Source of the DNA: Blastocystis sp. Blastoise
Taxonomy: Eukaryota; Sar; Bigyra; Opalinata; Blastocystidae
DNA: 64,000 nucleotides
NCBI GenBank assembly: GCA_039096225.1
Contig: JBBPEB010000028.1
Span: 652,501-716,500 of the forward strand
Direction of reading: 5' to 3'
A program made the position numbers and the translations under genes. Every line of letters starts with the position of its first letter. Positions within the stretch are counted from its first letter, which is position 1. The notes under the pieces were generated by a model. The model had not been told where the DNA came from, made no database searches, and saw nothing but the letters and a program-made list of their open reading frames with translations. Below, one piece after another: positions 35,600 to 48,500 of this stretch.

Positions 35600-36560
35600 A
35601 TGATATATATATATACCTTTAAGTATTAGAGACCTATCCACACTATCACCTATATAGATAAAGATATATATATAAAAGATACATTATAATAAATATATGT
35701 AATATATATATATACCTTTAGATATATTTCTATTTATAAGAATAAACATTATCATCATGATGATAGTATTCCAAATTAGATGGTACACCTATATATAATA
35801 AATGATTGAGATAATAATAATAATATACATGAATAAACAATAAATATATATATATATATACCTTCTAAAGAAGGAACAGAAGAATAACCATGATATCATA
35901 ACTGAGTTGAACAACCTATATATGAACAAATTAGTATTAATAAAATAAAAAGAAATTAAAAAATAAAGAAATATGAATATACCTGTATCATTACCTATAA
36001 TAGAAGACTCGATCAGAATAGAAGGACCTATATATAAATAATAAATAAAAATAAACTAAATTAAATTTAAAAAATAGACATACCTTAATTATTAACACCT
36101 TCAGCAACCACACACACAACAATAAAAGAACCTATAAAGAAACAGTAATAGACAAATAATAAATAAAAAAATAATAATAATAAATGAATGACAATATATA
36201 TATATACCTTTAATACCATAGGAACAGTCTACCTGATCACCAACAACATCAGCAGCAGTATTGAAAACATCAGAAGAACCTTCAACACTACACAGATATC
36301 TTCATCTACACCACTGTTTACATGCACAACAACTGAAGAACCTTCAATACCATAAGAGGAACCTATATCTACGTAAACAGAACCATTAGCATCATTTAAA
36401 GCAACAGAAGAACCTTCACAGTTAGCATAACAGGCAACACCACAGCCTCCGTATGATACAAATAACATAGAAGAACCTTTAAGACCATCAGAGCAAGTAA
36501 TACCAAGACCAAGAACATACACAACTGGATCCTATTGAGTAGAAGAACCTGAAAGTTTTT
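35600..36560 (-). pseudogene. Decayed micro-exon array with fused units
   Basis: Read on the minus strand, short blocks bounded by TATAG and GTATAT repeat through this region, most beginning GTTC or GTCC and ending AAG. The right-hand part (36,229-36,540) is one longer frame in which units are joined without introns. Units read GSSMLFVSYGGCGVACYANC, EGSSVALNDANGSVYVDI, GSSYGIE and EGSSVVVHVNSGVDEDI; their lengths are 63, 51, 21 and 62 nt, and the last breaks the frame by one base. Further units at 36,128, 36,030, 35,920 and 35,800 carry in-frame stops, although some still have lengths divisible by three (45, 54). The sequence thus looks like a micro-exon gene that is decaying, or a spliced RNA whose frame does not matter. 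Confidence 0.4.
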
Positions 36561-36599
36561 GAGAAATGTATATTTTTCCATCTACACACTTCGATCTTG

Positions 36600-36980
36600 A
36601 CAGCATCATGCCTTCTGAGGCATCTTAGATAATATTTTAATTATAAAAAATAAGTGTTTTCTCTTAATATAAAAATTGTGTTTATATTTCTACTTTTAAA
36701 GAAAAGGGTCTTTTATAAAAATATGCTTCTTAAAATCTAATAGAAATCAAAAATACCCTTGAGTTTTCATTGATTTATTTACAAAAGTAATAATTGGGTC
36801 ATTTTCTATTAAAAACATTTATGGTACCCAAAAAACATAGTTTTTTACATTTTTTAAATATTTGATTATATTATTTGATTCTGTATATTTTATTTATTTA
36901 TTTGATATTGTTTTATATTGCATTATATCTATCTATCTATATAGTTATTTATTTATTCAAAATAATACACTTTTTTATAG
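36600..36980. promoter_or_regulatory. Region between two divergent micro-exon arrays
   Basis: The array at 35.6-36.56 kb runs left and the gene at 36.98 kb runs right, so this ~380-base A+T-rich segment may hold promoters or first exons of both. No specific element was recognised. Confidence 0.3.
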
Positions 36981-37939
36981 GATTCTCTTGTATTTGTCTT
37001 GGTTGTTGTAGTAAAGAGTTCTTGAAGTGGTCACGGCTATGTGAATTGGATTACTTTGTGTCAGGTATATAATATATATTTATTTTTATAGTATTTGTTT
37101 TTTAATTCTCTCATTACTTTGTTTTATTTTATATTTTTGTTATCTATATTATTTATTTTGTCTTTTTATATCATTTATTAAATAGTTTTTAATTATTTTT
37201 ATTCTATAGGAAAGAAAATGTTGTTGATGTGTTGTCGTCTTCGTTTTTTCATGTCATTCTTCTTTAGTCTGTGGTTTCAGATTAATCTATTAGGTATATA
37301 TTTATATTTTATTTATTATTTTCATTTTTATTATTTATTATTTATGTTTTTTATTTATTTATTTATGTTTTTTATTTATTTATTTATTATATTTATTTAT
37401 TTATTTATTATATTTATTTATTATATTTATTATATTTATTTATTATATTTATTTATTTATTATATTTATTTATTTATTTATTTATTATATTTATTTATTT
37501 ATTATTTATTTATTATTTATTTATTTTTATATGTTTTCTATTATATATAGGTTTTATAGTCTTCTTGTTCTTTTTTCTTCTTTCTTCCTTCTTTCTTCTT
37601 CATTTTACTTCTTCCTTCTTCCTTATCCTTCCTACTTCTTTCTTCCTTCTTTCTTCCTTCTTTCTTCTTCCGTCTTTCTTATCCTTCCTACTTCTTTCTT
37701 CCTTCCTTCCTCATCCGTCATTCTTCCTTCCTTATTCTTCCTTCTTCCTCATCCTACTTACTTCTTCCTTCTTTCTCATCCTTCTTTCTCATCCTTCTTC
37801 CGTCTTCCTTATTCTTCCTACTTCCTTCTTCCTCATCTGGCATTCTTCCTACTTCTTCCTACTTCTTCCTACTTCTTCCTGCTTCATCATTCATCATTTC
37901 CTTCTTCCTGCTTCCTTCTTTCTTCTTTCCCATCCTTGA
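36981..37939 (+). CDS. Candidate micro-exon gene with a pyrimidine-rich last exon (5' end unresolved)
   Basis: Not a recognised family. Exons 36981-37064 (84 nt), 37210-37293 (84 nt) and 37551-37939 join in one frame. All junctions are phase 1 and both internal exons are divisible by three. Acceptors are TATAG and donors GTATAT. Products: GFSCICLGCCSKEFLKWSRL then CELDYFVSG; GKKMLLMCCRLRFFMSFFFS then LWFQINLLG; then GFIVFLFFF followed by Ser/Phe/Leu/Pro repeats to a stop. The first two exons are Cys-rich and hydrophobic. The third is inside a CTTCCTTCTT-type tract and would stay open by composition alone. It starts mid-codon, so an upstream exon is missing. Whether protein is made is open; a spliced RNA is the alternative. 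Confidence 0.38.
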
Positions 37940-38153
37940 TTCTTCCTTCTTCCTTCTTCCTCATCCTTCATCCTTGTTTTTTCCTTCTTCTTCCTCATTC
38001 TTCCTTCTTCCTCATCATTCCTACTTTTACATCCTTCCTCATTCTTCCTTCTTCCTCATCCTTCCTCATCCTTCCTACTTCATTCTTCCTCATTCTTCAT
38101 TCTTTCTTCTTTCTTCCTACTTCCTACTTCTTTCTTCCTACTTCCTTCATTCC

Positions 38154-38158
<5 letters not shown>
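37556..38158 (+). repeat. Pyrimidine-rich tract after the micro-exons
   Basis: About 600 bases almost wholly C and T on the plus strand, built from CTTCTTCCT, CATCCTTC and CCTACTTC words. It is followed by a (TA)n run (38,156-38,190) and then tRNA-like cloverleaf 2. It mirrors the 15.5-19.1 kb tract with respect to its micro-exon gene. Confidence 0.85.
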
Positions 38159-38194
<36 letters not shown>

Positions 38195-38219
38195 ATTATT
38201 ATTATTATTTATAAACTCC

Positions 38220-38286
38220 CTTTATGCTCTAGAAGGAGAGAAGCAATCATTATAGATTGTTTTCAGGTTCAATTCCTGACATGAAG
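38220..38286 (+). tRNA. tRNA-like cloverleaf 2
   Basis: A 67-nt sequence. The acceptor pairs CTTTATG with CATGAAG (one T-G wobble). The D-like arm is CTCT-AGAAGG-AGAG. The anticodon-like arm is CAATC-ATTATA-GATTG, with a 6-nt loop, one short of normal. The T arm is TCAGG-TTCAATT-CCTGA. It shares layout and loops with cloverleaf 3 but differs in stems in a paired manner. It lies in the same orientation as, and directly downstream of, the pyrimidine tract of the micro-exon gene at 36,981. Confidence 0.5.
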
Positions 38287-38479
38287 TGTTATTTTTCTCC
38301 TGTTTTTTAATATTTTTTTTTACATATTATTATTATATATATATATTCTCTTTTTTAAATTCATTTTAATCCATTTTACTTTATACTTTTCAATTTTGAC
38401 ATTGCATACATATATCTAACTTTTTATAGTTTTTTTTTAGACTTCCTCTTCTCAACAACAGTCAGAATGAGAACAAAAT

Positions 38480-39640
38480 CCATTTTAACTCGAGCAACTA
38501 AGTCATCTCAAAACTGTTTGAATCAATCAATATAGACGTGTATGTCATAATTTATCATTTTAAACTGATTTTCAACTCTCAAAAGTAAACAAACCAAACA
38601 CACATGTTGACTTTTAAACGTTAAACTCAGTATTAAAAGGTTATTTTTATAGAGTAGACATAAAACATTGATTTAAACAAAAATGAATGGAAACAATCAA
38701 CTCTTGATACAACTTTGCCATTTGACAAAACACTCATCCACAATATTTTCCAAAGTTCTTTTAGTAAAGTGTTTATATATACATGTTATGTATAAAATGA
38801 AAGTCAACTTCTTGAATCTCTTTGTTTAAGACACGCTTTAAAACATTTTGACAAATTGACAACCTTTAACTGGTTATTTAAAGTTGATATTTTAAGAGTA
38901 AACTTGATTTAGACCCTTAAACACAACTGGCATCACCATAACACTTTTAAAGACACTTTACCATTTGGTCATATACACTTTGATCAAAACATTTTCGTCC
39001 CTTCTTTTAATATAATATAGATCATACACTCTAGTTTAATGAATAAACACTCAAATATTGAATCTCGTCCTCTAAGTTACTCATTTTTACATTTTTTTAA
39101 ATTAAGACCCTTAGAGTTGATTTTTTGACTCAATTTTTCTACAGTGCACGAAATTCACGATTTTGCTCAAACTGAAGTAAAAATAAATTTTAAATAATAG
39201 TCACAACCCTTCACACATCCACTCTCTAAAAATTATTTTCTTTGTACTTTTGATATGTTGTAGAGCTACTACAGCTGTACACTAATTAATATCTCTAAAT
39301 TTTTTATTCATAGTTTAAGACTATGTTTTACACATTCTTTTGAATTTGACAACCTTAAACTATTTATTTAAAGCTCTTATTCATAGAATTGACTTGACTT
39401 AACATTTGAAACACATATAGACACCCTTTTACTTTTTAAGACACATTTTGTCATTTGGTGATATACACTTTGACCATCATAATTTTGACTTTCCTTTTAA
39501 CATAGTATAGAGTATTATCTCTAGTTTACTAAACAAAAGTCATTATATTGAATCTTATCCTCTAAGACCACTTAATTCACATTTTTCAGAATTGTGACAC
39601 TCAAACTCATTATTTTAAGACTCTGTTTTAACTATAGTAG
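38480..39640. repeat. Long degenerate repeats, copies B and C in tandem
   Basis: Two copies spaced ~490 bases apart, judged by the anchor CATTTGGT(C/G)ATATACACTT at 38,962 and 39,451. After the anchor both have TTTGA(C/T)CA, a CTTTTAA-A-TATA box, CTAGTTTA-TAAACA and TATTGAATCT-(G/T)-TCCTCTAAG. Copy A lies at 34.3-34.9 kb. The copies are much diverged and contain no gene. Confidence 0.65.
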
Positions 39641-40287
39641 TTTGAGGACCTATTGATTACAATACTGTAATATTAGTCGATTATAAGAAGATCAAAGAAA
39701 ATATCGATCACTCAAAAATCGTCCTCAGGAGCTCAAAATTGGTACACCTAGGTTTTTTGACCTCCTGAATCAGAATATGATGTCAAATTAAGAATCTAAA
39801 TTTGACCGTTAAGGCCTCACGTGTTCAATATGAAAAAGTATTAAAAAATAGATAAATATAAAGAATAAACACGGATAACGTATATTGTGGGATTGAGAAA
39901 AAATCAAGTTTACCCCATGTTTATTTTCCAATTGTCTGGTCAACAATTTTTATCGGGACGATCCCAAAGAGCCAATCAAAAACGACTCAAAAATCATGTT
40001 TTCTGTTCTTTTATTAATAACTTTTTAATTATAAACAATATCGCTTAACCAAATATATGGTGCACAACTACATGTTATATCCTATTGAACTGTGTTTCAA
40101 CCAAAAGTTAACTCCCCGTAAGTTTAGAGGAGTTGTGGGTACAAACTATAGTATACCTTAACCAATCAAATGCATTTTCCAAAAACTGACCAATGGGAAT
40201 TTTTTTGCCTATTCTCATATATATAGTAATGATTCCTGTTATATTAAAAAATTGTATTTCTTTATCTACATTCTTTGTTTTGTTATA
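39641..40287. other. Less A+T-rich single-copy region, no gene seen
   Basis: No open frame of note. It contains words such as GTCCTCAGGAGCTC and GACCGTTAAGGCCTCACG and is visibly richer in G+C than the neighbouring satellite. I cannot assign a function. Confidence 0.35.
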
Positions 40288-42540
40288 AAATAAGTAGATG
40301 CTATAAGGTATAAGTAGGTATTATTAGGTATAAGTAGGTATTATTTGGTATAAGTAGGTATAAGTAGGTATAAGTAGGTATAAGTAGGTATAAGTAGGTA
40401 TAAGAAGGTATAAGAAGGTATAAGTAGGTATAAGTAGGTATAAGTAGGTATAAGTAGGTATAAGTAGGTATAAGGTATAAATAGGTATAAGTAGGTATAA
40501 GAAGATATAAGTAGGTATAAGTAGGTATAAGTAGGTATAAGTAGGTATAAGGTATTAGTAGGTATAAGTAGGTATAAGTAGGTATATGTAGGTATAAGAT
40601 ATAAGTAGGTATAAGTAGGTATAAGTAGGTATAAGTAGGTATAAGTAGGTATAAGTAGGTATTATAAGGTATAAGTAGGTATAAGTAGGTATAAGTAGGT
40701 ATAAGTAGGTATAAGTAGGTATAAGTAGGTATAAGTAGGTATAAGTAGGTATAAGAAGGTATAAGAAGGTATAAGTAGGTATAAGTAGGTATAAGTAGGT
40801 ATAAGTAGGTATAAGTAGGTATAAGTAGGTATAAGTAGGTATAAGGTATTAGTAGGTATAAGTAGGTATAAGTAGGTATTAGTAGGTATAAGTAGGTATA
40901 ATAAGGTATAAGTAGGTATTATAAGGTATAAGTAGGTATAAGTAGGTATAAGTAGGTATAAGTAGGTATTATTAGGTATAAGTAGGTATTATTAGGTATA
41001 AGTAGGTATTATTTGGTATAAGTAGGTATAAGTAGGTATAAGTAGGTATAAGTAGGTATAAGTAGGTATTAGTAGGTATAAGAAGATATAAGTAGGTATT
41101 AGTAGGTATAAGTAGGTATAAGGTATTAGTAGGTATAAGTAGGTATATGTAGGTATAAGTAGGTATTATTAGGTATAAGGTATAAGTAGGTATATGTAGG
41201 TATAAGTAGGTATATGTAGGTATAAGTAGGTATAAGTAGGTATAAGTAGGTATATGTAGGTATAATAAGGTATAAGTAGGTATAAGTAGGTATAAGTAGG
41301 TATAAGTAGGTATTATTTGGTATAAGTAGGTATAAGTAGGTATTAGTAGGTATAAGTAGGTATAAGTAGGTATAAGTAGGTATAAATAGGTATAAGTAGG
41401 TATAAGTAGGTATAAGTAGGTATAAGTAGGTATAAGTAGGTATTAGTAGGTATAAGAAGGTATAAGTAGGTATAATAAGGTATAAGTAGGTATAAGTAGG
41501 TATAAGTAGGTATAAGTAGGTATTAGTAGGTATAAGTAGGTATAAGTAGGTATAAGTAGGTATAAGTAGGTATAAGTAGGTATAAGTAGGTATAAATAGG
41601 TATAAGTAGGTATAAGTAGGTATAAGTAGGTATAAGTAGGTATAAGTAGGTATAAGTAGGTATAAGAAGGTATAAGTAGGTATAAGTATGTATTAATAGG
41701 TATAAGGTATAAATAGGTATAATAAGGTATAAGTAGGTATAAGTAGGTATAAGTAGGTATTATTAGGTATAAGGTATAAGTAGGTATATGTAGGTATAAG
41801 TAGGTATATGTAGGTATAAGTAGGTATAAGTAGGTATAAGTAGGTATAAGTAGGTATAAGTAGGTATAAGTAGGTATAAGTAGGTATAAGTAGGTATAAA
41901 TAGGTATAAGTAGGTATAAGTAGGTATATGTAGGTATATGTAGGTATATGTAGGTATAAGTAGGTATAAGTAGGTATAAGTAGGTATAAGTAGGTATAAG
42001 TAGGTATAAGAAGGTATTATAAGGTATAAGTAGGTATTATAAGGTATAAGTAGGTATTATTAGGTATAAGTAGGTATAAGTAGGTATAAGTATGTATTAA
42101 TAGGTATAAGGTATAAGGTATAAGTAGGTATTAATAGGTATAAGGTATAAGGTATAAGTAGGTATTAATAGGTATAAGTAGGTATTAATAGGTATAAGTA
42201 GGTATAAGGTATAAATAGGTATAAGTAGGTATAAGGTATAAATAGGTATAAGTAGGTATAAGTAGGTATAAGTAGGTATAAGGTATAAATAGGTATAAGT
42301 AGGTATAAGGTATAAATAGGTATTAGAAGGTATAAGAAGTTATAAGGTATAAGAAGTTATAAGGTATAAGAAGTTATAAGGTATAATAAGTTATAAGGTA
42401 TAAGAAGTTATAGGGTATAATGTATTATACGTTATTAGAAGGTATAAGAAGGTATAAGAAGGTATAAATAGGTATAAGAATGTATAAGAAGGTATAATAA
42501 GGTATAAGGTACTAGAAGATATTTTGTATAATGTATAAGG
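40288..42540. repeat. 2.2 kb satellite of 10 bp units
   Basis: About 200 units of GGTATAAGTA, with variants carrying ATTAG, ATATG, AATAG or AGAAG. Blocks with a shared error pattern recur (GGTATAAGGTAT; GTATTATTAGG), pointing to amplification of longer segments. The right end (42,300-42,540) decays into GGTATAAGAAGTTATA variants. Each unit contains TAG|GTATAAG, so it joins a 3' splice-site-like and a 5' splice-site-like word in this genome's grammar. No protein is implied. Confidence 0.95.
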
Positions 42541-45500
42541 TATAATGTATAAGGCATTATAAAGTATAAGATATAAAAAAATAATAATGAACATGAAAAC
42601 ATAATTATTACATTATTACTAACATACATGCTAGAAAATATATTTATATAAAACTTGATGAAATATTACGTTATAAATATATATATGTACATTTCTTTTT
42701 TAGTTTTTGGTAGGATTTGCTGGTTCCTTTTAACAGTTTTCTTTTATATTCTTAGACATAAGATATCGGATACTAATTTATCTCATCACTTTTTGACAGA
42801 CTATTCATAATAATAGAATAAGAATCTCTCAATATCATATGAATGATTGACTTAACATAGTTATATTGATCTTCAAATGTAACTCAATATGTTTGAATAG
42901 CAATAGTATATATTACCTAATGAAGTAGTCATAAAGAACTGTATATCAGTAATAGTTTAAAGAGTTACCAATATAAATGAAAAATCTAAAGACAACAGCA
43001 TACTCAAGAAAAACCGTAAATCAAATATATAATGTGTTCTAATAGAAAGAATGGATAATAGATAATAACATGTATAAGAAAATAAACAATAGATACCATT
43101 AGATCTTAATATAACGACTGAGATTTGGCAAAACAACAACGATTACATTAATATACTAAATTCTATATATAAAAGAATAATTTTTAAAATAACACAATAA
43201 TATATATTGATATATATACTACCACATTGTACGAGTCTGGAAATCATGACTAGTTTTCAGGGAATGTATAACAGAAATTGAAGAGTAATAGAAATATAGA
43301 AAGGTAGCATTCACGGTAGAAGAAGTCGTTTTTATATATTTATAAGAATATATAATAGTAAGTGATTTTCAATATTATTAAGCAATATTGTAGCATTGAT
43401 GTGTAACATTAGTATTTATTACGAAGACTGAGAAAACGTATACTATGGATATATAAACGATACATTAATACTAATATTTATATATAACATATATATAATA
43501 TATATACGTTTTATTTCTATCCAATTTAATTTGAAGATACTGATTTTATTATTCGTTTATATATACATCTATTCATGTTGATAAATAATATATAGTTAAA
43601 TATATATATATAAATATATATATGTATATATATGTATATAGAAGTTTTGTCTTTACTATTAGAAAGCTAAAGAGTCGATTATGAAGATATAAATACATAC
43701 TTATGAAGGGAAAAAATGGATTGAAGATATTCAAATGATAGATTTGTAACAATATAATATTATATATAAAAAGTACAGTTCCTAAATATGGACAAACCAA
43801 CATTGAGTTCTAAATTCAATAGTAATAATAGAAGCCATTAAATACATCATTAAAACTTTTACTGTAATTTAAAGAGATAATTCTACGAATCTTTATAAAA
43901 CTAGATCATTTCTGTATTCTTAAAAAATATCAAACATTTTAAATTGATTCTGTTTCTATATTTAAATAACATTAAAAAAATATATACATGAATACAAATA
44001 TCATTATAAATAATAATACGAATGAATTATTATTATATTATATACAATTATTTCATTAACACTGTATATAAGAACAAAAGCATCATGTAAAATTCTATAA
44101 AAAAAATTTATGAATTAATTAAACAGATGTAGACAAACAAATAATAAATAAAAGATAACCAAAATTATTAAATGTAAGAATATGATATAAAATGAAAATA
44201 AGCTAATCAATAAAACATACCATTGTACTTTCAATAAATGCCAAGTAATTGTTTTTTTCATATCAAATATCCAATCAAGGTATCATCAAAATAAATCAAA
44301 TAGACACTATTTCAAGACGTCGCTCAACTTCTTTAATGTGTAATAATGTAATACAAGAATAAATGGTTGATACTAATTAAGAAATTCATTAATTATTTAG
44401 ACAGCTATATTATTACAGTAATGTAGTATAAGCAAATAGAAAAATTAATACTGAAATGTAAATTTTCTATGTATTATACATGAAAAAGTAAAATAAAATA
44501 TGTGTATTTCAAAAATATATTATTCATTGATGTATCCAGTTAAATTGAATCTTCACAACAATTGCTGCTTTCTTGTATGATCATTTGCTTAAAGATATTG
44601 TCTTAAAAACAAAACACACTTGTGTTTTGTTATGTGTTTTGTTATGTGTTTTGTAGTGTTTTTGCAATATTTATACTGATATGAAATCGTCGTCATCGAT
44701 TCAGAGTTAAACCTTACTGTTGTTAACAATACTAGAAACACTCTACCAAATAGAATCAGATCAAACTATACCATATTTGGCTTATGTTTACATTAATATG
44801 TATTCACTACAAACAAATCTATTGCGGATATAAATTTATAAACTTTAAAATTTCATCTTTTCAATCATTATATTAAATTAACAAATGTAGTATTGTTCTT
44901 TTTGATTTATTATTTATCTCCAACATTTTCAGATGCTACAGAGTATTTTATCAATAACAAAATATGTTTTTGTTATTCATGAAAAAACATAATGTCTAAA
45001 TTTTTTTTCATGTGTTTCACAAACTTGTGTTTTTTAAAATCTATTTTTGGATTGGAGAATATATCATATTGCATTGATTATATATATATATAGAAAACTA
45101 TTCATATTATATTGTTTTCAAGAATGAAACAAATAAGAAAGGTTTAGATTATTCTTAAGCTCAAACGACTATTTTTAGGAATCTTTTCATTGTATTTCCT
45201 ATGAGTTTATTATCTATTTCGTTTTATAATATTAGGATGGACAAAAGACATAAGATATAATCATTTAAAATACTTAAATTTATTTACAAATAAACAATAC
45301 AAGAAGTACTATAATGGAATAGAAATTCTATTAACTCATATCGTTTAATATCTACTGTAAATATATATACAATTCTTAGAACTGTAACAATATCAATATG
45401 TAAATAATCAGTAAACATTTTACAGATATTATGTTCTTATTGAATAATTAGAAATAATAAATATATGTTTATACAAACTGTATATAAATGAAAATCTATA

Positions 45501-48500
45501 GATACTATTATTATATTATTAATGAGATAATTGATAGAGACAATAAGAACTTTGCATTTATATTTTATATGATTTATACATAATGAACAATCATATTGAC
45601 TTTCTTTACAACTTGAATAGACTAAAGGAGAAAAATGCTAACTTTGTCTAATTCTTTTACAACTAGAAAAGTCGATCGTTGCATTTCTTTAATTCAAAGA
45701 AATCTAATTTTTTTCAATAAGACAGAAATAAATTTATTTGAAATATTTCCTTTTTTATAGCATATAGTAAAGATATAATTTTTTACTAAAATGAATTAAA
45801 ATGAACCATCAACAAAAAGTAAATACATATATATTAGTTAACATATCATATAGTAGCAAAAGATTTATTAATAACTCATAAATATATGTATTACTACCTT
45901 TTTTGTACCATTATTTGTTGAATGTATATGTAGATAAGATACAAATGACAATAATACTGAATAATAGCACAAAAATATAATTTAAAAGGAAAAGAAGGAG
46001 AAATTAAATTGAATTTATTTTAATGTTTTATCTCTACTCTGTTATACATAATTAAATAATAAAAACCGGAATGTAAGAATATATAAGACTAGTAATATAT
46101 ATGTTGAAGAAAGCATCGATTCTGTTTAAATAATAGCATGATTATTGTAGCATCAATAAGTATATTAATCAGTAATCTTAACAAAAAAAGCATAAGTAAG
46201 AAAAGAACAAGTAACTATTTAAGTATTATAAGCAAAACTAATAAATAAACTAAAATATGTAGATGTTGAACAATACAAATGCAAAGCGAAGAATTAGTAG
46301 TAGTAAATGATGATGACACATAAATAATAGTAGTTATCTAATTAGAAAAATTTTAAAAATGTTTCAAGTATAGCATACTCTGAGGATAAGAAGAGATTCA
46401 GAAGATTCAAATTTAATTAATATAATACAAGTATGATGAGAAGTAGTGTGGTAATTCTATATATAGCATTACTGTTATGAATTTTAATGGTGGAGCATCA
46501 ATAGAATAATAATAATTTATGAAATAGGAATAAAAATGTAAACAAAAAGGAGAAGTATAACAAGAGTAATATTAGTTATGTAAGAATTTGCTTTAATAAC
46601 CCAATTATAATATAATATTAAAACATAAAAATGAAGTATTAGTATTTGCTATAGAAGATATTGTTTATTTAGGTAACAAAAATATTTCAAATAATTGTTT
46701 TTATATTAATAAAAGTTGAAATAGTTAATCTTTTCTACGTTATATATGCATATGTAAACGAATATACACAATTATATATTAATTAAGGCAATAGAGATAA
46801 CTATATGAATGTTTATTGTTTAATATAAATAGTAAGAGAATGAGTAATAGAAAGATATAATTAAACATCTAAATATTATATCATTAATGTTATTAGAAGG
46901 ATTTTTTGGAATAAAATCAGGTAAATATTATTACTAATAACATAATTAATAATGGTTAAGAAGTAATAGTATTTTATAGCCAATAAATATCATGTAGCAA
47001 TAGTATAAATATAATTTGTAGATAGAACAAAAATATTATTAGATTAATGTAATTTATCGAAAACATTGAGAAAAATATAAAGGAATAGTAGGAATACGAT
47101 TAACAAAAGATATTCAAATGGATAGAAAAAGTACTATTACTAGTAATAGTATTCATTTATAAACAATATTTCGACAGTAATAGAAGTGTCAGTAGTAAAA
47201 GCAACACAAGAATGTTACCTGATCATAATTAGTACAAATATATAGAGCTATAACATGTATTATTTTATGTAGGTGGACTAATATAACAATTACGTGTAGT
47301 ACTAGGAATAGTTCAATAAAATCATCCTAGAATGCCAAATGAAGTAAAATATATGAGTAGTTAGCCATTTTAGAAATAACTTTAATCGTTATGTTGGAAA
47401 TAATCAGATATATATGTCAATCATTGTATAAGTGGAATTATCCAAATATTTATTACAGTATTATGGTTGAAGTAATAACATAAAACAAATAATACAAATC
47501 GAGGATATGAATTTATATCTAGGGGTTTTTGGAATTACATGGCTTTTATAATATAAAGAATAAAAAGAGAATTAGTAAAAGTATCACACGAGAGAAACTA
47601 GTTGTAGTAAGAGTAAAAGCATATGCATTCAAAGAAAATACAAATGATCCAATTATTAAGGCACATCAAATTAATAATAGATATAGAAGATTATTATGAT
47701 TAGTATAAACACAAAAAATTATTATCCATTAGAGAAGGAAGTACTCAATAATAAATAAATTGTTTAAAGAATAGTTGAAGCAATAATATGGCAGTTATAG
47801 AAGTAGAAGAAGTATAAATAAACAAATCTAATCTTATAAAAAAATATATGTATATATATAAATATATCATAATAGAATAATAATAGGAATATTGGCTATT
47901 TAAATAGTAGCAAAGATAGAATAATAGATTGAAGACTGGTAGTTTACTGTTATCAAAATTCAGTAATACGATATATTGTACAAATATAGAAGATATAAAA
48001 TAGGTACAAATCCATAATTAAGTAGACATTTTCATGAGAACCAACAAATGTAAGAAAACAATAAACCAATATAAGCAGTATATAATATTACAAATAAATA
48101 AATCAGTAGAATCAATACAAGTAATAAAAGGACTTTCATAATAAACAATAATAGCTAATACTAATAACTGAAGATAAAACTTACTATATATAAAATTGTA
48201 TATAAATGCATACATATGTATATATGTATATATGTGTCAAAATATAAATATATGTTTATATATATGTTTATATACATTTCATAATTATTACTTTCTTCGT
48301 TGAATTAAACTCTACAAAATGTTCATCATCCTTTATTCACAATTTTGAAATAATTACCATGGTTTATTTACAAATAAATGTTCATAACCACTATATGCAA
48401 CCTCATCTATATAAAAAGAAAATAGTTATATTATTAATACATATGTATTTACATAATTAGTGTGTACCTAGAACAATGTATTATACATATATTTGCTCAA

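Noticed and set aside
15160..38286. The three cloverleafs as ordinary nuclear tRNA genes
   Set aside because: Nucleotides 8-9 are missing in all three. The anticodon loops have G33, six bases or T37, and the A-box region does not fit the consensus.
40288..42540. The 10-bp satellite as a telomere or a CRISPR array
   Set aside because: Units are contiguous without spacers, lack a G-rich telomere pattern, and lie internally.
42391..42629. Minus-strand Tyr/Leu-rich frames at the satellite end
   Set aside because: They are translations of decayed 10-bp satellite units.
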